Assembly: GCA_965197795.1 (NCBI GenBank) | Contig: OZ240228.1 | Span: 2,170,001-2,234,000 of the forward strand | Length of the DNA: 64,000 nt | DNA from: WHTK01 sp965197795 | GTDB lineage: Bacteria; Chloroflexota; Dehalococcoidia; DSTF01; WHTK01 | Direction of reading: 5' to 3' | Shown: one piece after another, positions 37,158 through 46,344 of the stretch | Layout of the letters: each line of letters starts with the position of its first letter | Numbering within the stretch: position 1 is the first letter of the stretch | The notes under the pieces: generated by a model | What the model was told of the DNA's origin: nothing | Databases searched by the model: none | What the model saw: only the letters and a program-made list of their open reading frames with translations | Translations under genes and position numbers: made by a program

Positions 37158-37186
37158 AAGAGGCTGGCCGCCATGGCCAGCCTCTT
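37158..37186 (+). terminator. Intrinsic terminator, 12-bp perfect stem
   Basis: AAGAGGCTGGCC (37158-37169) pairs perfectly with GGCCAGCCTCTT (37175-37186) around a 5-base loop, with a short T-run (TTTTCC) after it. It lies between the convergent Rieske and MFS genes and, having an A-rich left flank, may serve both directions. Confidence 0.85.
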
Positions 37187-37239
37187 TTCCGTATTGCAGT
37201 GAGGGATGCGAGCAACGCACTTGGCTTCAATCGGCAGGA

Positions 37240-38502
37240 TTACTGGAGGCGCAGTGACTCGGGGCGGCGCAGGTTCCAGATGGCCATCGCCGAAAGGCCA
37301 ATCGAAGCACTGGCCATGACCGCGATGGATGGCCCGACGGCCTGCGCGAAGCTCCCGAGCAGCAGCATTGTGAAGGGCACCACGCCTATGCCCATGCTGA
37401 CCAAACCCAGGGCTCGGCCTCTCATCTCATCTTCCGTATTCGTCATGACAAGGGCGCCCTGCATCGTAGCGAAGCCGGAGAGCCCGAAGCCGGCGATCAA
37501 CAACGAGAGCAAAGCTGCTGGATACCAGCCGGCGAGTGCGAAGAAGATGAGGCACAGGAGGGCCATGCTGCCGCCGCCGACGTAAAGGACGCCCCTGCCA
37601 AGAGGCAGCCCTCTTGCGATGAGACTGGCCCCGACGATCGAACCGAAGGCATTGGCGCTCAGCAGTAGGCTTGTCAGCAACGCCCCTACTTCAAGACGCT
37701 CGCCGAAGACCGGCACCAGCGGAATGAAAGAGAAGTAGAACAAGTTCATGATCACTGTCACGCCGAGGATGCTAACCAGGCTGGGCCGGTTGTAGGCGTA
37801 GCGAAAGGCAGCTGTCAGGTCTTTGAAGACGCCGGCTGATTGGCGGACATCCTGTACCTGACGGGCCGGGAGCTTCAGTCGCAGAAGGACCAGCAGGGCG
37901 CAACCGTAGAGACCGCCTATAACCAGGAAGACCTCGCCGACGCCGAGCAGGCTGATCACCGCACCGGCCGTGAGACTTCCCACCATCGTACCGGTCGTCA
38001 TAGCCAGCGATTCCAGGGCGAGGGCGTTCGTAATGAAGCCCTGCCCGACGACGTCGTACACAAGGGAGCGACGGCTGGTCATGTCGACCACGTGACTGAC
38101 GCCAATAATGAAGACGTACGGGTAGATCATCCAGGCTTCGACATCGCCGCTCAGCGTGAGGAGGGCCATGAGCACCGAAGCTGGAATCAGGACGGCCAGA
38201 AGGAGCGCGATCGTCCTGCCGCGGTCCAGTCGGTCCGAAATGACGCCGGCCGGAGCGCCACCGGCAAACATCGGAGCGAACAGGCACACGCCGACCAGCT
38301 GGACCTGAATAGTGGAGTGCGTGAGTTCGTTAACCAGATAGCTGCCGAGAAAGATCGCCGTCCAACGTGCGAGGCCAACGATTAGCCCGATAAGCCAAAG
38401 GGCTCGATAGCCGGGCACGGACATGGCGCCCAGAATTCCGGCTTGCTGTGTTGGCGCCGCTTCAGGAACAGGGGTACCAGGACGCTCGGGCCCGTGATCC
38501 AT
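37240..38502 (-). CDS. MFS transporter (EntS/MFS_3-like), 420 aa
   Basis: Twelve hydrophobic segments follow a polar 25-residue N-terminus. Motif A reads GVISDRLDRGRTIALLL, and the late loop DEMRGRALGLVSMGIG matches the MFS_3/EntS exporter branch, as in the transporter at 987-2195. ATG 38502 lacks a strong ribosome-binding site. The substrate is unknown; its position between two Rieske genes suggests export or import of aromatic compounds, which is inference. It converges with the Rieske gene across the terminator. Confidence 0.88.
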   Translation of the reverse strand: MDHGPERPGTPVPEAAPTQQAGILGAMSVPGYRALWLIGLIVGLARWTAIFLGSYLVNELTHSTIQVQLVGVCLFAPMFAGGAPAGVISDRLDRGRTIALLLAVLIPASVLMALLTLSGDVEAWMIYPYVFIIGVSHVVDMTSRRSLVYDVVGQGFITNALALESLAMTTGTMVGSLTAGAVISLLGVGEVFLVIGGLYGCALLVLLRLKLPARQVQDVRQSAGVFKDLTAAFRYAYNRPSLVSILGVTVIMNLFYFSFIPLVPVFGERLEVGALLTSLLLSANAFGSIVGASLIARGLPLGRGVLYVGGGSMALLCLIFFALAGWYPAALLSLLIAGFGLSGFATMQGALVMTNTEDEMRGRALGLVSMGIGVVPFTMLLLGSFAQAVGPSIAVMASASIGLSAMAIWNLRRPESLRLQ

Positions 38503-38546
38503 GTGAACCTACAACCGCCGCATTGGGCATGATTCCACGTGCTTGG

Positions 38547-39152
38547 TCACTGCGGTTCCAGTCCGGGGAGAAGCCACCGCCTGAGATTGCTCGCCGTGTC
38601 TTCACAGCTCTGTAAGAACAGATCGAGTCGCAGGTGGCTGGGTCCATCGGTGGGTTGGCCTGGTGCTGCCTCAACCGCGACGCACAACGTCTGGGTTTCC
38701 TCAACCAGTTGGAGCGATTGATCCGCCGCATATTCAAAGACCTGCAGGGGTGAGGCAGAGCATGTCTCGAGGTGCAGTTGAGAACCGCTTTGGTTGGAAT
38801 CTGCCTGAACACACATGTCGTACGCAGGCATGTAGAGCGGGCCTGCCGCAGGATGGGCGGCCGTGAACAGCTCGTCCTCCTGGCCCTGGAGCTTACACGT
38901 GTGTGCCTGGAGAGCCGCTTGCAGCATGACTGTGTTGGCCGCCCCGGGAACGTCGATGCAGTAGTACTCAGGTTCATCCAGGGCATCGACCAGTTGAATG
39001 AGGCTGGTGCCCGAAACGGGTCCAGGGTTTGATTCGGTGACCGCTGATGGCACCGTGTCTGAGCTGCTGGAGCAGGCGGTGAAGATCCAGGCCGAGGCTA
39101 TTGCCAACGAAATCGACCTGACGACCACGGCTGAAGAGCGACGGCATCCCAT
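38547..39152 (-). CDS. Lipoprotein with ricin-B-like (beta-trefoil) pattern, 201 aa
   Basis: The N-terminus has twin Arg and a hydrophobic stretch ending in the lipobox FTAC (SLAIASAWIFTACSSS), so it is an exported lipoprotein. The mature part has spaced Cys pairs and segments such as YYCIDVPGAANTVMLQAAL, QVFEYAADQSLQLVEETQTLCV and LDLFLQSCEDTASNLRRWLL, reminiscent of ricin-type carbohydrate-binding trefoils, though the QxW repeats are imperfect. The start ATG lacks a clear ribosome-binding site. It lies 44 bases upstream of the MFS gene on the same strand. Carbohydrate binding is tentative. Confidence 0.65.
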   Translation of the reverse strand: MGCRRSSAVVVRSISLAIASAWIFTACSSSSDTVPSAVTESNPGPVSGTSLIQLVDALDEPEYYCIDVPGAANTVMLQAALQAHTCKLQGQEDELFTAAHPAAGPLYMPAYDMCVQADSNQSGSQLHLETCSASPLQVFEYAADQSLQLVEETQTLCVAVEAAPGQPTDGPSHLRLDLFLQSCEDTASNLRRWLLPGLEPQ

Positions 39153-39268
39153 CGGCTTCAGTGTAGCCGTGCCGCTGCGATTAGCTGCTGACTTCCAGTG
39201 CCACTGGTCATCTCCAGACCGCTAATTCAGGCTTACTGCCGCAGGCTGAGGCGGGGCGCAGCGACTCG

Positions 39269-39637
39269 TTAACCGTTGGTTGGTGCATTACCGGTCTCAG
39301 CCGCCCAAGCCTGAAGGCCACGGCGGAAAGCGAGCCCTCCCATAGGCATGACTACCGCTTCCAGGGCTTCGAGGATTTCGCGGGCAGTCGCGCCTTCATT
39401 GAGAGCTACCCGGATGTGTGCCTGAATTTGGTCTGCATCTGCGCGCAGCGCGGTCTCTACGGCGATTTGTAACAGCTCTTTGGTCTTGCGGTCGAGCAGT
39501 CGCTGACCGGTGTATGTGGCATGGATGAAGTCTTCATAAGGCTGTACCCATGCAGGATCTGCGGAAGCCATGATGCGATGCATGTCCAGCGTGTAGCCAC
39601 GGTGCGAGCCCCGCTCGCCGGCGTCCTGGTTGGTCAT
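39269..39637 (-). CDS. Carboxymuconolactone decarboxylase-like protein, 122 aa
   Basis: The CMD/AhpD helical pattern is clear: FIHATYTGQRLLDRKTKELLQIAVETAL, then HIRVALNEGATAREILEALEAVVMPMGG. The CxxC pair of peroxidase-type AhpD members is absent (the segment reads ALRADADQIQAH), so a disulfide-reductase function is unlikely and a decarboxylase or binding role is more plausible. ATG 39637 is chosen as the family-like start; upstream frame extension looks unnatural. It diverges from the LysM protein. Confidence 0.85.
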   Translation of the reverse strand: MTNQDAGERGSHRGYTLDMHRIMASADPAWVQPYEDFIHATYTGQRLLDRKTKELLQIAVETALRADADQIQAHIRVALNEGATAREILEALEAVVMPMGGLAFRRGLQAWAAETGNAPTNG

Positions 39638-39783
39638 AGTGTCCGCCCGGACTTTGCTAGCTTTGCCCACAGAGTCTAGCCCTGGAGCACGGGCGGGACC
39701 GGCCAAGGTCGGGCTCCCGGCCCGCGGGTGCGTTTGACAGTGCCCGCTTCGACCCTTACGTTCTCGACAGAAGAGGGTATCCG

Positions 39784-40752
39784 GTGCAAAAGCTTTCATC
39801 CTGGCTCGGCAGCTACTGGTGGTGGGTGTCACAAGGCGGCATCGAGCGGAGGATTGTGGGGATCGGAGGCCCCGTTGCCGTCGTTCTGGTCATTGCCGTT
39901 TTTGTGTTTGGTAGCGGATCCGAGACCCCGGATACTACTGACGTAGCATCCACCGTTCCGACCAGTACTGTTCCGTCTGTCGTGCAGCAGGACCCCACCG
40001 CGCCTCCTGGTCCAGTTGCCACTGCTGAACCACGCGAGCACACCATCCAGAGTGGCGAGAGCCTCTCAGTTATCTGTACCGAACAAGTCCCCGAGCTTGA
40101 TTTGGATGCCTGCATCGATGAGATCGTTGCACTCAACGGGCTAGCAGACCCTGGTCAGATTGCCGCTGGCGACGTTCTACAGCTACCGAATGGCGCCGCG
40201 AGCGACAGCGCGCAACAACCGCAACCGACAGAAGCTCCCTCGGCAACCACGCCTGGTGGTGCTTTCTCACTCGACGACGCAGCGGTCAGTGCGCTGTTGA
40301 CCACGACATACAAGATCCCACCCGGCGGTCCGGCGCCGGACGCCGACCTCCCGTTCGCACCGGGCGCGGTTGAGGCACGTTGGTACAAGTCAGGCGACCG
40401 CTATGTCGTCTACTACCACGGCCTGACTCTCAATGACGGCCACCTCTACTGTCCCGGCAACTCTATTCAAGCTGGCAGCTCTTTCCAGTACGTCAGCAAC
40501 TCGCCGGCAATTCCTGGCGCGTGTGAAGGCGCTTCGACTCTGGCTACAGAAGGGGCGGCCGGCGTCTACCTGTGTGACGGTTTCGTGATGTATCTGACTC
40601 AGATTCCGTCGACGTCGCAGGGAGACCTTTACGGTACCGTTGAAATTTTCGAGGCCGACGGCACTTTGATTGGCCTCACGAGCGTGGCCTCCACAAGCCT
40701 TGGCGACATCCCCGAAGTCGACCTGGGCCCCTGTAGCGGACCGGTTCGCTAA
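39784..40752 (+). CDS. Membrane-anchored LysM protein, 322 aa
   Basis: A GTG start is followed by one membrane helix (VGIGGPVAVVLVIAVFVFG, about residues 25-43), a Thr/Ser/Pro-rich linker and a LysM-like domain (REHTIQSGESLSVICTEQ to AAGDVLQLP, about residues 84-134). The outer C-terminal region (residues 170-322) has several Cys and is otherwise unrecognised. LysM domains bind peptidoglycan or related glycans, so a cell-wall-associated surface protein is likely. It is divergent from the CMD gene with 146 bases between. Confidence 0.82.
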   Translation: MQKLSSWLGSYWWWVSQGGIERRIVGIGGPVAVVLVIAVFVFGSGSETPDTTDVASTVPTSTVPSVVQQDPTAPPGPVATAEPREHTIQSGESLSVICTEQVPELDLDACIDEIVALNGLADPGQIAAGDVLQLPNGAASDSAQQPQPTEAPSATTPGGAFSLDDAAVSALLTTTYKIPPGGPAPDADLPFAPGAVEARWYKSGDRYVVYYHGLTLNDGHLYCPGNSIQAGSSFQYVSNSPAIPGACEGASTLATEGAAGVYLCDGFVMYLTQIPSTSQGDLYGTVEIFEADGTLIGLTSVASTSLGDIPEVDLGPCSGPVR

Positions 40753-40995
40753 TACCTTCCCGGTATCGGACGCATACGATTGGCGGCTAGCTGCCGCGTG
40801 CCATGTTGATCCGGACGCCACTGCCGCCGAAGAGACCATGGAGATGCGGATACTGAATCGTCGAGGATTGCTAAAGGCCTCGCGGCCGTGCTGATTACAT
40901 CTTGACGTTGACAGATTTTCCATCTGTCTCGATACTTCGTATACAAAAGCAAGTTCTAAAGGCTCGCTAGACCCTTCTGCAGGAGGAACCAGGTA

Positions 40996-42327
40996 ATGCT
41001 ATCGAAATCAGATAACGAAGTACTCTGTCGCGTTGGTCCCGGTTCGTACATGGGCGACCTGTATCGCCAGTACTGGTTCCCGGGAATGCCGTCCTACGAG
41101 CTGCCAGCGCCCGACAGTCCGCCGAAGCGCGTCCGCTTCCTCGGTGAGGACCTGGTGGCGTTCCGTGACAGCAACGGCGATGTCGGCCTGGTTGCCCAAT
41201 CGTGCCCGCATCGGGGCGCCAGCCTATTTTTCGGCCGCAACGAAGAGGCCGGCCTGCGCTGCGTCTATCACGGCTGGAAGTTCGACGTCAGCGGCGCCTG
41301 CATCGACATGCCATCGGAGCCCGCCGAATCCAACTTCAAGAGCAAGGTGAGGGCCAAGGCCTACCCGACCCACGAGGTCAACAAGATGATCTGGATCTAC
41401 ATGGGTCCGCGTGAGGTGCCGCCACCCTTCCCGGAGTTCGAGGTCACGACGTTCCCTGACGAGCAAGTCATGGAGCCGAGGATCATGATGGAGGAGGCCA
41501 ACTGGTTCCAGAACCTGGAAGGCGACATCGACTCGGTTCACATTGACTACCTGCACTCCCGTGTGCGATTCGACTCGATCGTCTCGGGCAACATTGACGG
41601 CAAGTTCGTCCGCGACCGCGCGTCCACCCTCGACGTCGTCCCGACCGAATACGGCGCGTTCTATTCCGCCAAGCGTCGCTACAACGAAGCCGGCGACATC
41701 TGGCATCGCATCACCCAGTACATCTTCCCGGCCCACACCATGATCGCCGCCGGCACCGGTGGTCAGGTTACGCTGCGCAGCCACGTGCCGTTGGACGACC
41801 ACTACTCGATGATGATCTCGCAGACCGTCAACCTCGAGCGCCCGGTTACCGCCGAGGAGAACGCAGAAGCACGAAACGCCTATGAGAGCGTGGGCGGTTA
41901 TGTGCCGGTGACCAGCGACCCACGCGATCGCTACGCAACGGTTGCGAACAAGCACAACGACTACTTCCTCGACCGCGACCTTCAAAGCAAGCTTTTCATC
42001 GGCGTCGAAGCGGCGGGCAACCTGCAAGATCGCGCAATGACCGAGCCAATGACCAACGAAGACGGCATCGAGCCGATCTACGACCGGTCCAAGGAACACC
42101 TCGCCACCACGGACAGCATGGTCATCATGGCCCGACGCATGATCATCAAAGCAGCGAGGGTCCTTCGCGAACAGGGCGTGGCTCCGGCCAACGTAGATAA
42201 CGTCAGCCTGGACGCCGTACGGTCCACATCAATCGTCCTGCCGCCTGGAGCCGATTGGGTGAAGGAGAGTGAGCAAGGCAGGACAGCGGCCCCGAGCCAG
42301 GAAGTTGTCTACGTGGCTCAGCCGTAA
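40996..42327 (+). CDS. Rieske aromatic-ring-hydroxylating oxygenase, alpha subunit, 443 aa
   Basis: This is the fourth complete paralog and closest by eye to the 7924 copy. Rieske ligands are at C70, H72, C89 and H92; the iron motif DSVHIDYLH is at the usual place, and NDYFLDRDLQ with KEHLATTDSMVIMARR marks the C-terminal half. ATG 40996 is preceded by GCAGGAGGAACC. It stands alone with its own terminator 57 bases after the stop. No reductase or ferredoxin gene accompanies it. Likely substrate: an aromatic or heteroaromatic acid or ether, not specified by sequence. Confidence 0.95.
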   Translation: MLSKSDNEVLCRVGPGSYMGDLYRQYWFPGMPSYELPAPDSPPKRVRFLGEDLVAFRDSNGDVGLVAQSCPHRGASLFFGRNEEAGLRCVYHGWKFDVSGACIDMPSEPAESNFKSKVRAKAYPTHEVNKMIWIYMGPREVPPPFPEFEVTTFPDEQVMEPRIMMEEANWFQNLEGDIDSVHIDYLHSRVRFDSIVSGNIDGKFVRDRASTLDVVPTEYGAFYSAKRRYNEAGDIWHRITQYIFPAHTMIAAGTGGQVTLRSHVPLDDHYSMMISQTVNLERPVTAEENAEARNAYESVGGYVPVTSDPRDRYATVANKHNDYFLDRDLQSKLFIGVEAAGNLQDRAMTEPMTNEDGIEPIYDRSKEHLATTDSMVIMARRMIIKAARVLREQGVAPANVDNVSLDAVRSTSIVLPPGADWVKESEQGRTAAPSQEVVYVAQP

Positions 42328-42383
42328 GCCCTGCTGGCAACGTCAAAAGCAGCCGTTCTCGATCCTGAATCAGAGCGGCATTA

Positions 42384-42417
42384 CGGGACGTGTAGGTAAG
42401 CCGATCTACACGTCCCG
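42384..42417 (+). terminator. Intrinsic terminator, 12-bp perfect stem
   Basis: CGGGACGTGTAG (42384-42395) pairs with CTACACGTCCCG (42406-42417) across a 10-base loop, followed by CTTTTCTTC. It ends the Rieske transcript. Confidence 0.85.
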
Positions 42418-42644
42418 CTTTTCTTCGGTACGGCTAGGGTCAACCAAAAGCTCAAAGGCAAGCGAGTTTATCCACTTGAAACCAAGGGGATAGTTGTAGT
42501 TGTTGGATAGCACCATCAAGCGGGGTTGCCTGTCCTGCATACACGCGCCTAGCCGTAAGAGGGAGTTAAACCGGCTGGCTGGTTATCGGTTACGATCAGT
42601 CATCCCAGCGGACCAGACTGGGATTCAAGCTAGCGAGGATGAAG
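42418..42644. other. Non-coding gap
   Basis: Between the Rieske terminator and the next VOC gene no gene, repeat or hairpin is evident; it presumably contains the promoter of the VOC gene. Confidence 0.4.
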
Positions 42645-43088
42645 ATGGCAAAGCTCAGGCACATCGCGCTCTCTGTTCCCGACCCCGAGAAGTCGGCCGA
42701 TTTCTACTGCGCCGCGTTCGATATGGAGCGCGTCGGTACGACCGACTCGCCATTGGCGACGGGCTGCTTCGTCTCGGACGGCGTGCTCACCGTCGCGCTG
42801 CTCAAGTACAAGACTGACGCTTGGGCAGGCTACGTCGAGGGCGAGGATGAACGAGGCAAGGATTACGTTGGTCCGCATCACTTCGGATTCTGGGTCGACG
42901 ACGTGGCCGAGACCGAGGCCAAGATCGAGAAGGCCGGTGGCAAGTACTTCCAGGGAAGGCCGTCAGAGGACGCTCCAACCACTTTCTATGAGATGAAGTT
43001 CCGTGATCCGGACGGAATCATCCTGGACGTCACGCACCTTGGCTGGCGAGGCGCGGTGAAAGACGTAGTCCCCGTGAAAGAAGACTAG
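42645..43088 (+). CDS. VOC/glyoxalase family protein, 147 aa
   Basis: RHIALSVPDPEKSADFYCAAFDM starts the first module and HHFGFWVDDVAETEAKIEKAGG the second, with FRDPDGIILDVTHLGW supplying the terminal acidic residue. This matches the dioxygenase/glyoxalase-type VOC fold. ATG 42645 is preferred to ATG 42639 because the GAGG ribosome-binding site is six bases before it and would be too close to the earlier one. It precedes the decayed luciferase-like gene by 81 bases. Substrate unknown. Confidence 0.88.
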   Translation: MAKLRHIALSVPDPEKSADFYCAAFDMERVGTTDSPLATGCFVSDGVLTVALLKYKTDAWAGYVEGEDERGKDYVGPHHFGFWVDDVAETEAKIEKAGGKYFQGRPSEDAPTTFYEMKFRDPDGIILDVTHLGWRGAVKDVVPVKED

Positions 43089-43169
43089 GAGAAGTTCGCC
43101 CAGCCAAGTGCTCGCGGTTCGCGATACGAATCGTGTCTCCGTCGCCCAGAGCAGTCATCGGGAGAAAAG

Positions 43170-44240
43170 ATGAAGTTCGGAATGTTCATGCTTACTCAGT
43201 CCGCGGACGGTGGATCGCAGGCACAGGTCTACAAAAACAGCCTGCAACAGGCCCGTCTGGCCGACGAGCTTGGGTTTAACGCGGTCTGGCTGGCCTAACA
43301 CCACTTCTCCAGCTACGGCTATACGCCAAACCCGTTGATGTTCGCGGTGCGCCTTGCCTCGGCAACCCAACAGATTCGCGTGGCGACCGCTGTGGTTGTT
43401 GTGCCGCTCTACCACCCGCTGCGGTTAGCTGAAGAGATATCCTTCGCGGATCATTTGACCGGAGTCGCTTGGAAGTCGGCTTTGGCAGCGGTTATCAGCC
43501 CGACGAGTTCCAGCGCTTTGGTCTAGACATCGAGGCCAAGCAGCGCCACTTCGATGAGGGCCTGGAAATCATCACCAAGGCCCTGGCGGAAGAGGTGTTC
43601 AGCCACAACGGCGAGCTGTACACGATTCCCGACTCCACGCTGTTTCCCCGGCATTGCAGCAGCCGCACCCACCCTTCTGGATCGCCGCCCAGCGGGCCGA
43701 GAGCATTGCCGCAACCGTGAGAAGAGGATTCAAGTGCATTACCGGGGGCTCCACGGCGCCATCTGGAACCGTCCTTAATAACTGGGAGGCGTTTCGACAG
43801 GCCGTTGATGATTCAGGTGCGGGCTGGCCACAGGAGTTTGCCATCCAGTCTCAGGTCTACGTCTCCGACACCGAGGAAGAGGCTCGCAGTCAGATGGACA
43901 ACGCCTTGTGGCACCTGAGGATCGCAAACGCGCTTCGCAACAATCGCCAGAAGGTGGTGAAAGGAGTGGCGATTGAGGAGCCGCTTAAGGAAGAGCCAGA
44001 CCTCGACGTCATGTACGACGAATGGCACTGTTTGGCACTCCCGACACCGTCTGCAGGAAGCTGGAGCGACTACTGACCAAGACGGGGATCACCTACCTCA
44101 ACGGTGTGTTCGCAATCGGGCGCCTGCCGCACGACCAGGTTTGCCGGTCGATGAGCATGTTCGCGAAGGAGGTCATGCCCCACTTCAAGGACAGGCTTGG
44201 AATGGCTGCGCCCAATGCCCCCGACAAGAAAACCAACTGA
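43170..44240 (+). pseudogene. Luciferase-like flavin/F420 monooxygenase, one TAA and three frameshifts
   Basis: The start MKFGMFMLTQ and LADELGFNAVWLA are typical of the bacterial-luciferase family. At codon 43 a TAA replaces the Glu expected in the family's AEHHF motif; the frame continues HHFSSYGYTPNPLMFA. Three further one-base losses near 43463, 43651 and 44024 shift frames, yet all pieces are recognisable: LEVGFGSGYQPDEFQRFG, HPPFWIAAQRAESIAATV and ALFGTPDTVCRKLERLL. An intact protein would have about 355 residues. Four separate lesions make true gene death more likely here than a single read error, but read support is needed. Confidence 0.88.
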
Positions 44241-44257
44241 GCACCCCGTCATCGCTG

Positions 44258-44320
44258 ATTCCGGGACAGGGCATGCAGCCTGCGCTGGAGCGAGCGCTGG
44301 AGGCTGTTGAAAGCGTCAGG
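44258..44320 (+). repeat. Interspersed repeat copy (ATGCAGCC-type element)
   Basis: GGGACAGGGCATGCAGCCTG and the following CTGGAGCGAGCGCTGGAGG match, after reverse complementing, the element at 46268-46332. The similarity covers most of the 60 bases with scattered changes. Confidence 0.55.
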
Positions 44321-44957
44321 CAGGTCCTGCCGCCATCGAAATCCCACGTCCGCGCCGGCGGGCTGAGCGGGAGAAGGCTGAGCGCTAGGCCTTCCGATAT
44401 GCTTCGGGGCTGAGACCAGCAACGTCCTCGCAGCGAGGCAGGAACCGATGCTGCGGGCGACGCAGTCGCTGTTGACGGCTCTTACGCCGCGGATCCCGGC
44501 GGCGACATACTCGGAGTATCAATTTCTTGCGACGGCGGCACTGTGGAAATCTGCATAACTTGGATGCGTGAGCCAGCCGCCTGGAGTTGGGTGGTTGGGG
44601 TCCAAATCGCCGGTAAAAACATTCGCCATAGAGCACCATGCCAGAGTCGATTCACACTCGCCTGGCGTCCTTGAATTCTCTGCGACCAATGATGGGCGCG
44701 TCTGCATGAAAGTGAATTGCCCCGATTACGAGCCAGGGGGCAATGGATGGTGGTCACCTTTTACCAAGAGAGCGAGGGTGGTCCAGGAAGAACCGGTGAT
44801 TCAGTAAGCGAGGGGCAATAACGCCTAATTGTGGGCGAGCTCGGGACCGGGCCGGCATCAGTGATCGATGCCGGAGACGTCCCGACCCACTGCCACGGTC
44901 TCGAAAGCGCTGATCCGGGGGCCTTCAACTGAACAGGGTTGGGCAAGAGTCACGCCG

Positions 44958-45013
44958 TCAAACGGAGAAAGAATGGCGCACTCGGAGGGATTCGAGGCTG
45001 TTCTCTCGACACC
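44958..45013 (+). repeat. CAAACGGAGAA direct repeat, copy 1
   Basis: The sequence from TCAAACGGAGAAAGAATGGC to CTCTCGACACC recurs at 46168-46222 and, shortened, at 47372-47422. Read leftward, the GGATTCGA core resembles a tRNA T-arm (see copy 3). Confidence 0.75.
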
Positions 45014-45089
45014 AATTATCAGAGGTTACGCACCGTACCTGATTCGTACTCGTGGCTTATGGGATTCAGCGCGCCTCGGCGACTACTAG

Positions 45090-46088
45090 TCACGGACTCT
45101 GATCGACTACTGTGAAACCGGACGGCTCCAGCAGTTCCCGATACTCGGTTAGAGTCCGCTGCTGACCGCCGGAGAATGCGAGCATCTGAATGTCCCTCAG
45201 CTTGGTGATCGAAGGGCTGTTGTCTTCAGGCACCATCCCTTCGTTAACAAGCAGCTTTGCGCCGGTTGACATCGTGCGGCGGCAGTTCGCCAGTATGGTC
45301 AGGCAACTCTCGTCGGGCCAGTCGTGTAGGATGTTCGACAAGTTGTAGACGTCACCGCCGGAAGGTACGAACTCGAAAAAGTCACCGCCCTCGATGCGAC
45401 AGCGGCTCTCCACGCCCGCCTCCCTTAGTACGGAGGGAGCACCCTCTACGACGTTAGGAAGGTCAAACAGCACACCTTCCAAGTCTGGATTCTTTTGGAG
45501 CACGGCAGCCACTTCATTCCCTTGCCCGCCGCCAACGTCGATGAACACGCTTGTGCCTGAGAAGTCAAAGTCCAGTGACGACCGGTAAAATGCACTAGCG
45601 GGGAGGTTGGTCATGGCCTCGTTGAAGATTCGGGCCTCATCCTCGTGTTCATCCATGTACTCAAAGAGAGACTTTCCGTTTGCAAGCTTGAACGCGTTCA
45701 CACCGTTCTTGATGCCTTCAGATAGCTGAGCCAACGCGGCCCAACGTGAAGGAGAGCCAATCATGAGCGTGCTGGCATAGTGGGAGCCAGCGACGTCACT
45801 TCGCAATAAGTTGCTGACATCTGTGAGGCCGTACCGCCCCTGGTCATCCTTGTCGAACACACCCTCGCCGACCAAGAAACGCAGGAGTCTCATAAGAGAG
45901 GTTTTGTGGGAGCCTGTTGAGGTCGCAAGAAACTCGACATCCTTCGGCCCTTCGGCAAGGATGTCAGGTATGCCAAGGGCTACCGCGGCATAGTAGGCGC
46001 CGGTTCGAATGTGACCCGTCATCGTCTGAGTTATCTGTACATCTGGGGGAAGTTGGCCACGTGGATTGCCCTGGGAATCGCTCGTCAT
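45090..46088 (-). CDS. SAM-dependent O-methyltransferase (family 2-like), 332 aa
   Basis: An N-terminal winged-helix dimerisation region (about residues 15-105) precedes the Rossmann domain: motif I is FIDVGGGQGNEVAAVL, followed by FDLPNVVEGAPSVL and the SNILHDWPDE segment typical of plant-type/hydroxyneurosporene O-methyltransferases. The C-terminus is slightly short after SGFTVVDQSP. Such enzymes methylate phenolic or polyketide hydroxyls. GAGAGG precedes ATG 46088. It is flanked on both sides by copies of a direct repeat, hinting at acquisition as a unit. Confidence 0.9.
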   Translation of the reverse strand: MTSDSQGNPRGQLPPDVQITQTMTGHIRTGAYYAAVALGIPDILAEGPKDVEFLATSTGSHKTSLMRLLRFLVGEGVFDKDDQGRYGLTDVSNLLRSDVAGSHYASTLMIGSPSRWAALAQLSEGIKNGVNAFKLANGKSLFEYMDEHEDEARIFNEAMTNLPASAFYRSSLDFDFSGTSVFIDVGGGQGNEVAAVLQKNPDLEGVLFDLPNVVEGAPSVLREAGVESRCRIEGGDFFEFVPSGGDVYNLSNILHDWPDESCLTILANCRRTMSTGAKLLVNEGMVPEDNSPSITKLRDIQMLAFSGGQQRTLTEYRELLEPSGFTVVDQSP

Positions 46089-46141
46089 ACCGTACCTCTC
46101 GACACTTACCTATCCGCAACGAGTAGATTCGAGGCCGCAGT

Positions 46142-46222
46142 GATTCTGTCGTCTAGGGGTCAGAGTGTCAAACGGAGAAAGGATGACGCACTCGGAGGGA
46201 TTCAAGGCCGTTCTCCCGACAC
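46142..46222 (+). repeat. CAAACGGAGAA direct repeat, copy 2
   Basis: TGATTCTGTCGTC opens this copy, as in copy 3, followed by TCAAACGGAGAAAGGATGAC and CTCGGAGGGATTC, as in copy 1. It lies just upstream of the methyltransferase start. Confidence 0.75.
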
Positions 46223-46267
46223 CAAATATTCGGCGATTCGCTCCGTATCTCATACGCCGCCGGTGAC

Positions 46268-46332
46268 TACGCCTTCAGCAGCCCGCGCCATCCCAGCGCC
46301 CGCTCCAACGCGGGCTGCATCTCTTGTCCTGG
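46268..46332 (-). repeat. Interspersed palindromic repeat copy
   Basis: GCAGCCCGCG (46278-46287) and CGCGGGCTGC (46309-46318) are perfect inverted repeats within the element, which can thus form a hairpin. The flanks CTGCTGAAGGCGTAG and CATCTC are shared with other copies. It lies between the methyltransferase upstream region and the end of the GNAT-SnoaL gene. Confidence 0.65.
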
Positions 46333-46344
46333 GACGCTTGCTGT

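Larger units (their letters stand above)
44241..45089. other. Repeat-rich gap
   Basis: There is no convincing gene. A rightward frame at 44568-44807 has a weak protein-like tail but no motif. The gap contains a copy of the interspersed ATGCAGCC-type element (44258-44320), a small palindrome (CCGGCATC/GATGCCGG, 44852-44874) and the first copy of the CAAACGGAGAA direct repeat (about 44958-45013). Confidence 0.5.

Noticed and set aside
22087..43298. Stop-codon reassignment or pyrrolysine at the in-frame stops
   Set aside because: Intact genes in the window end normally with TAG and TAA, and the affected families do not use pyrrolysine. Suppression was kept only as a check.
44568..44807. Rightward 79-aa frame in the repeat-rich gap
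   Set aside because: No motif and no clear ribosome-binding site; only its tail looks protein-like, which is not enough.
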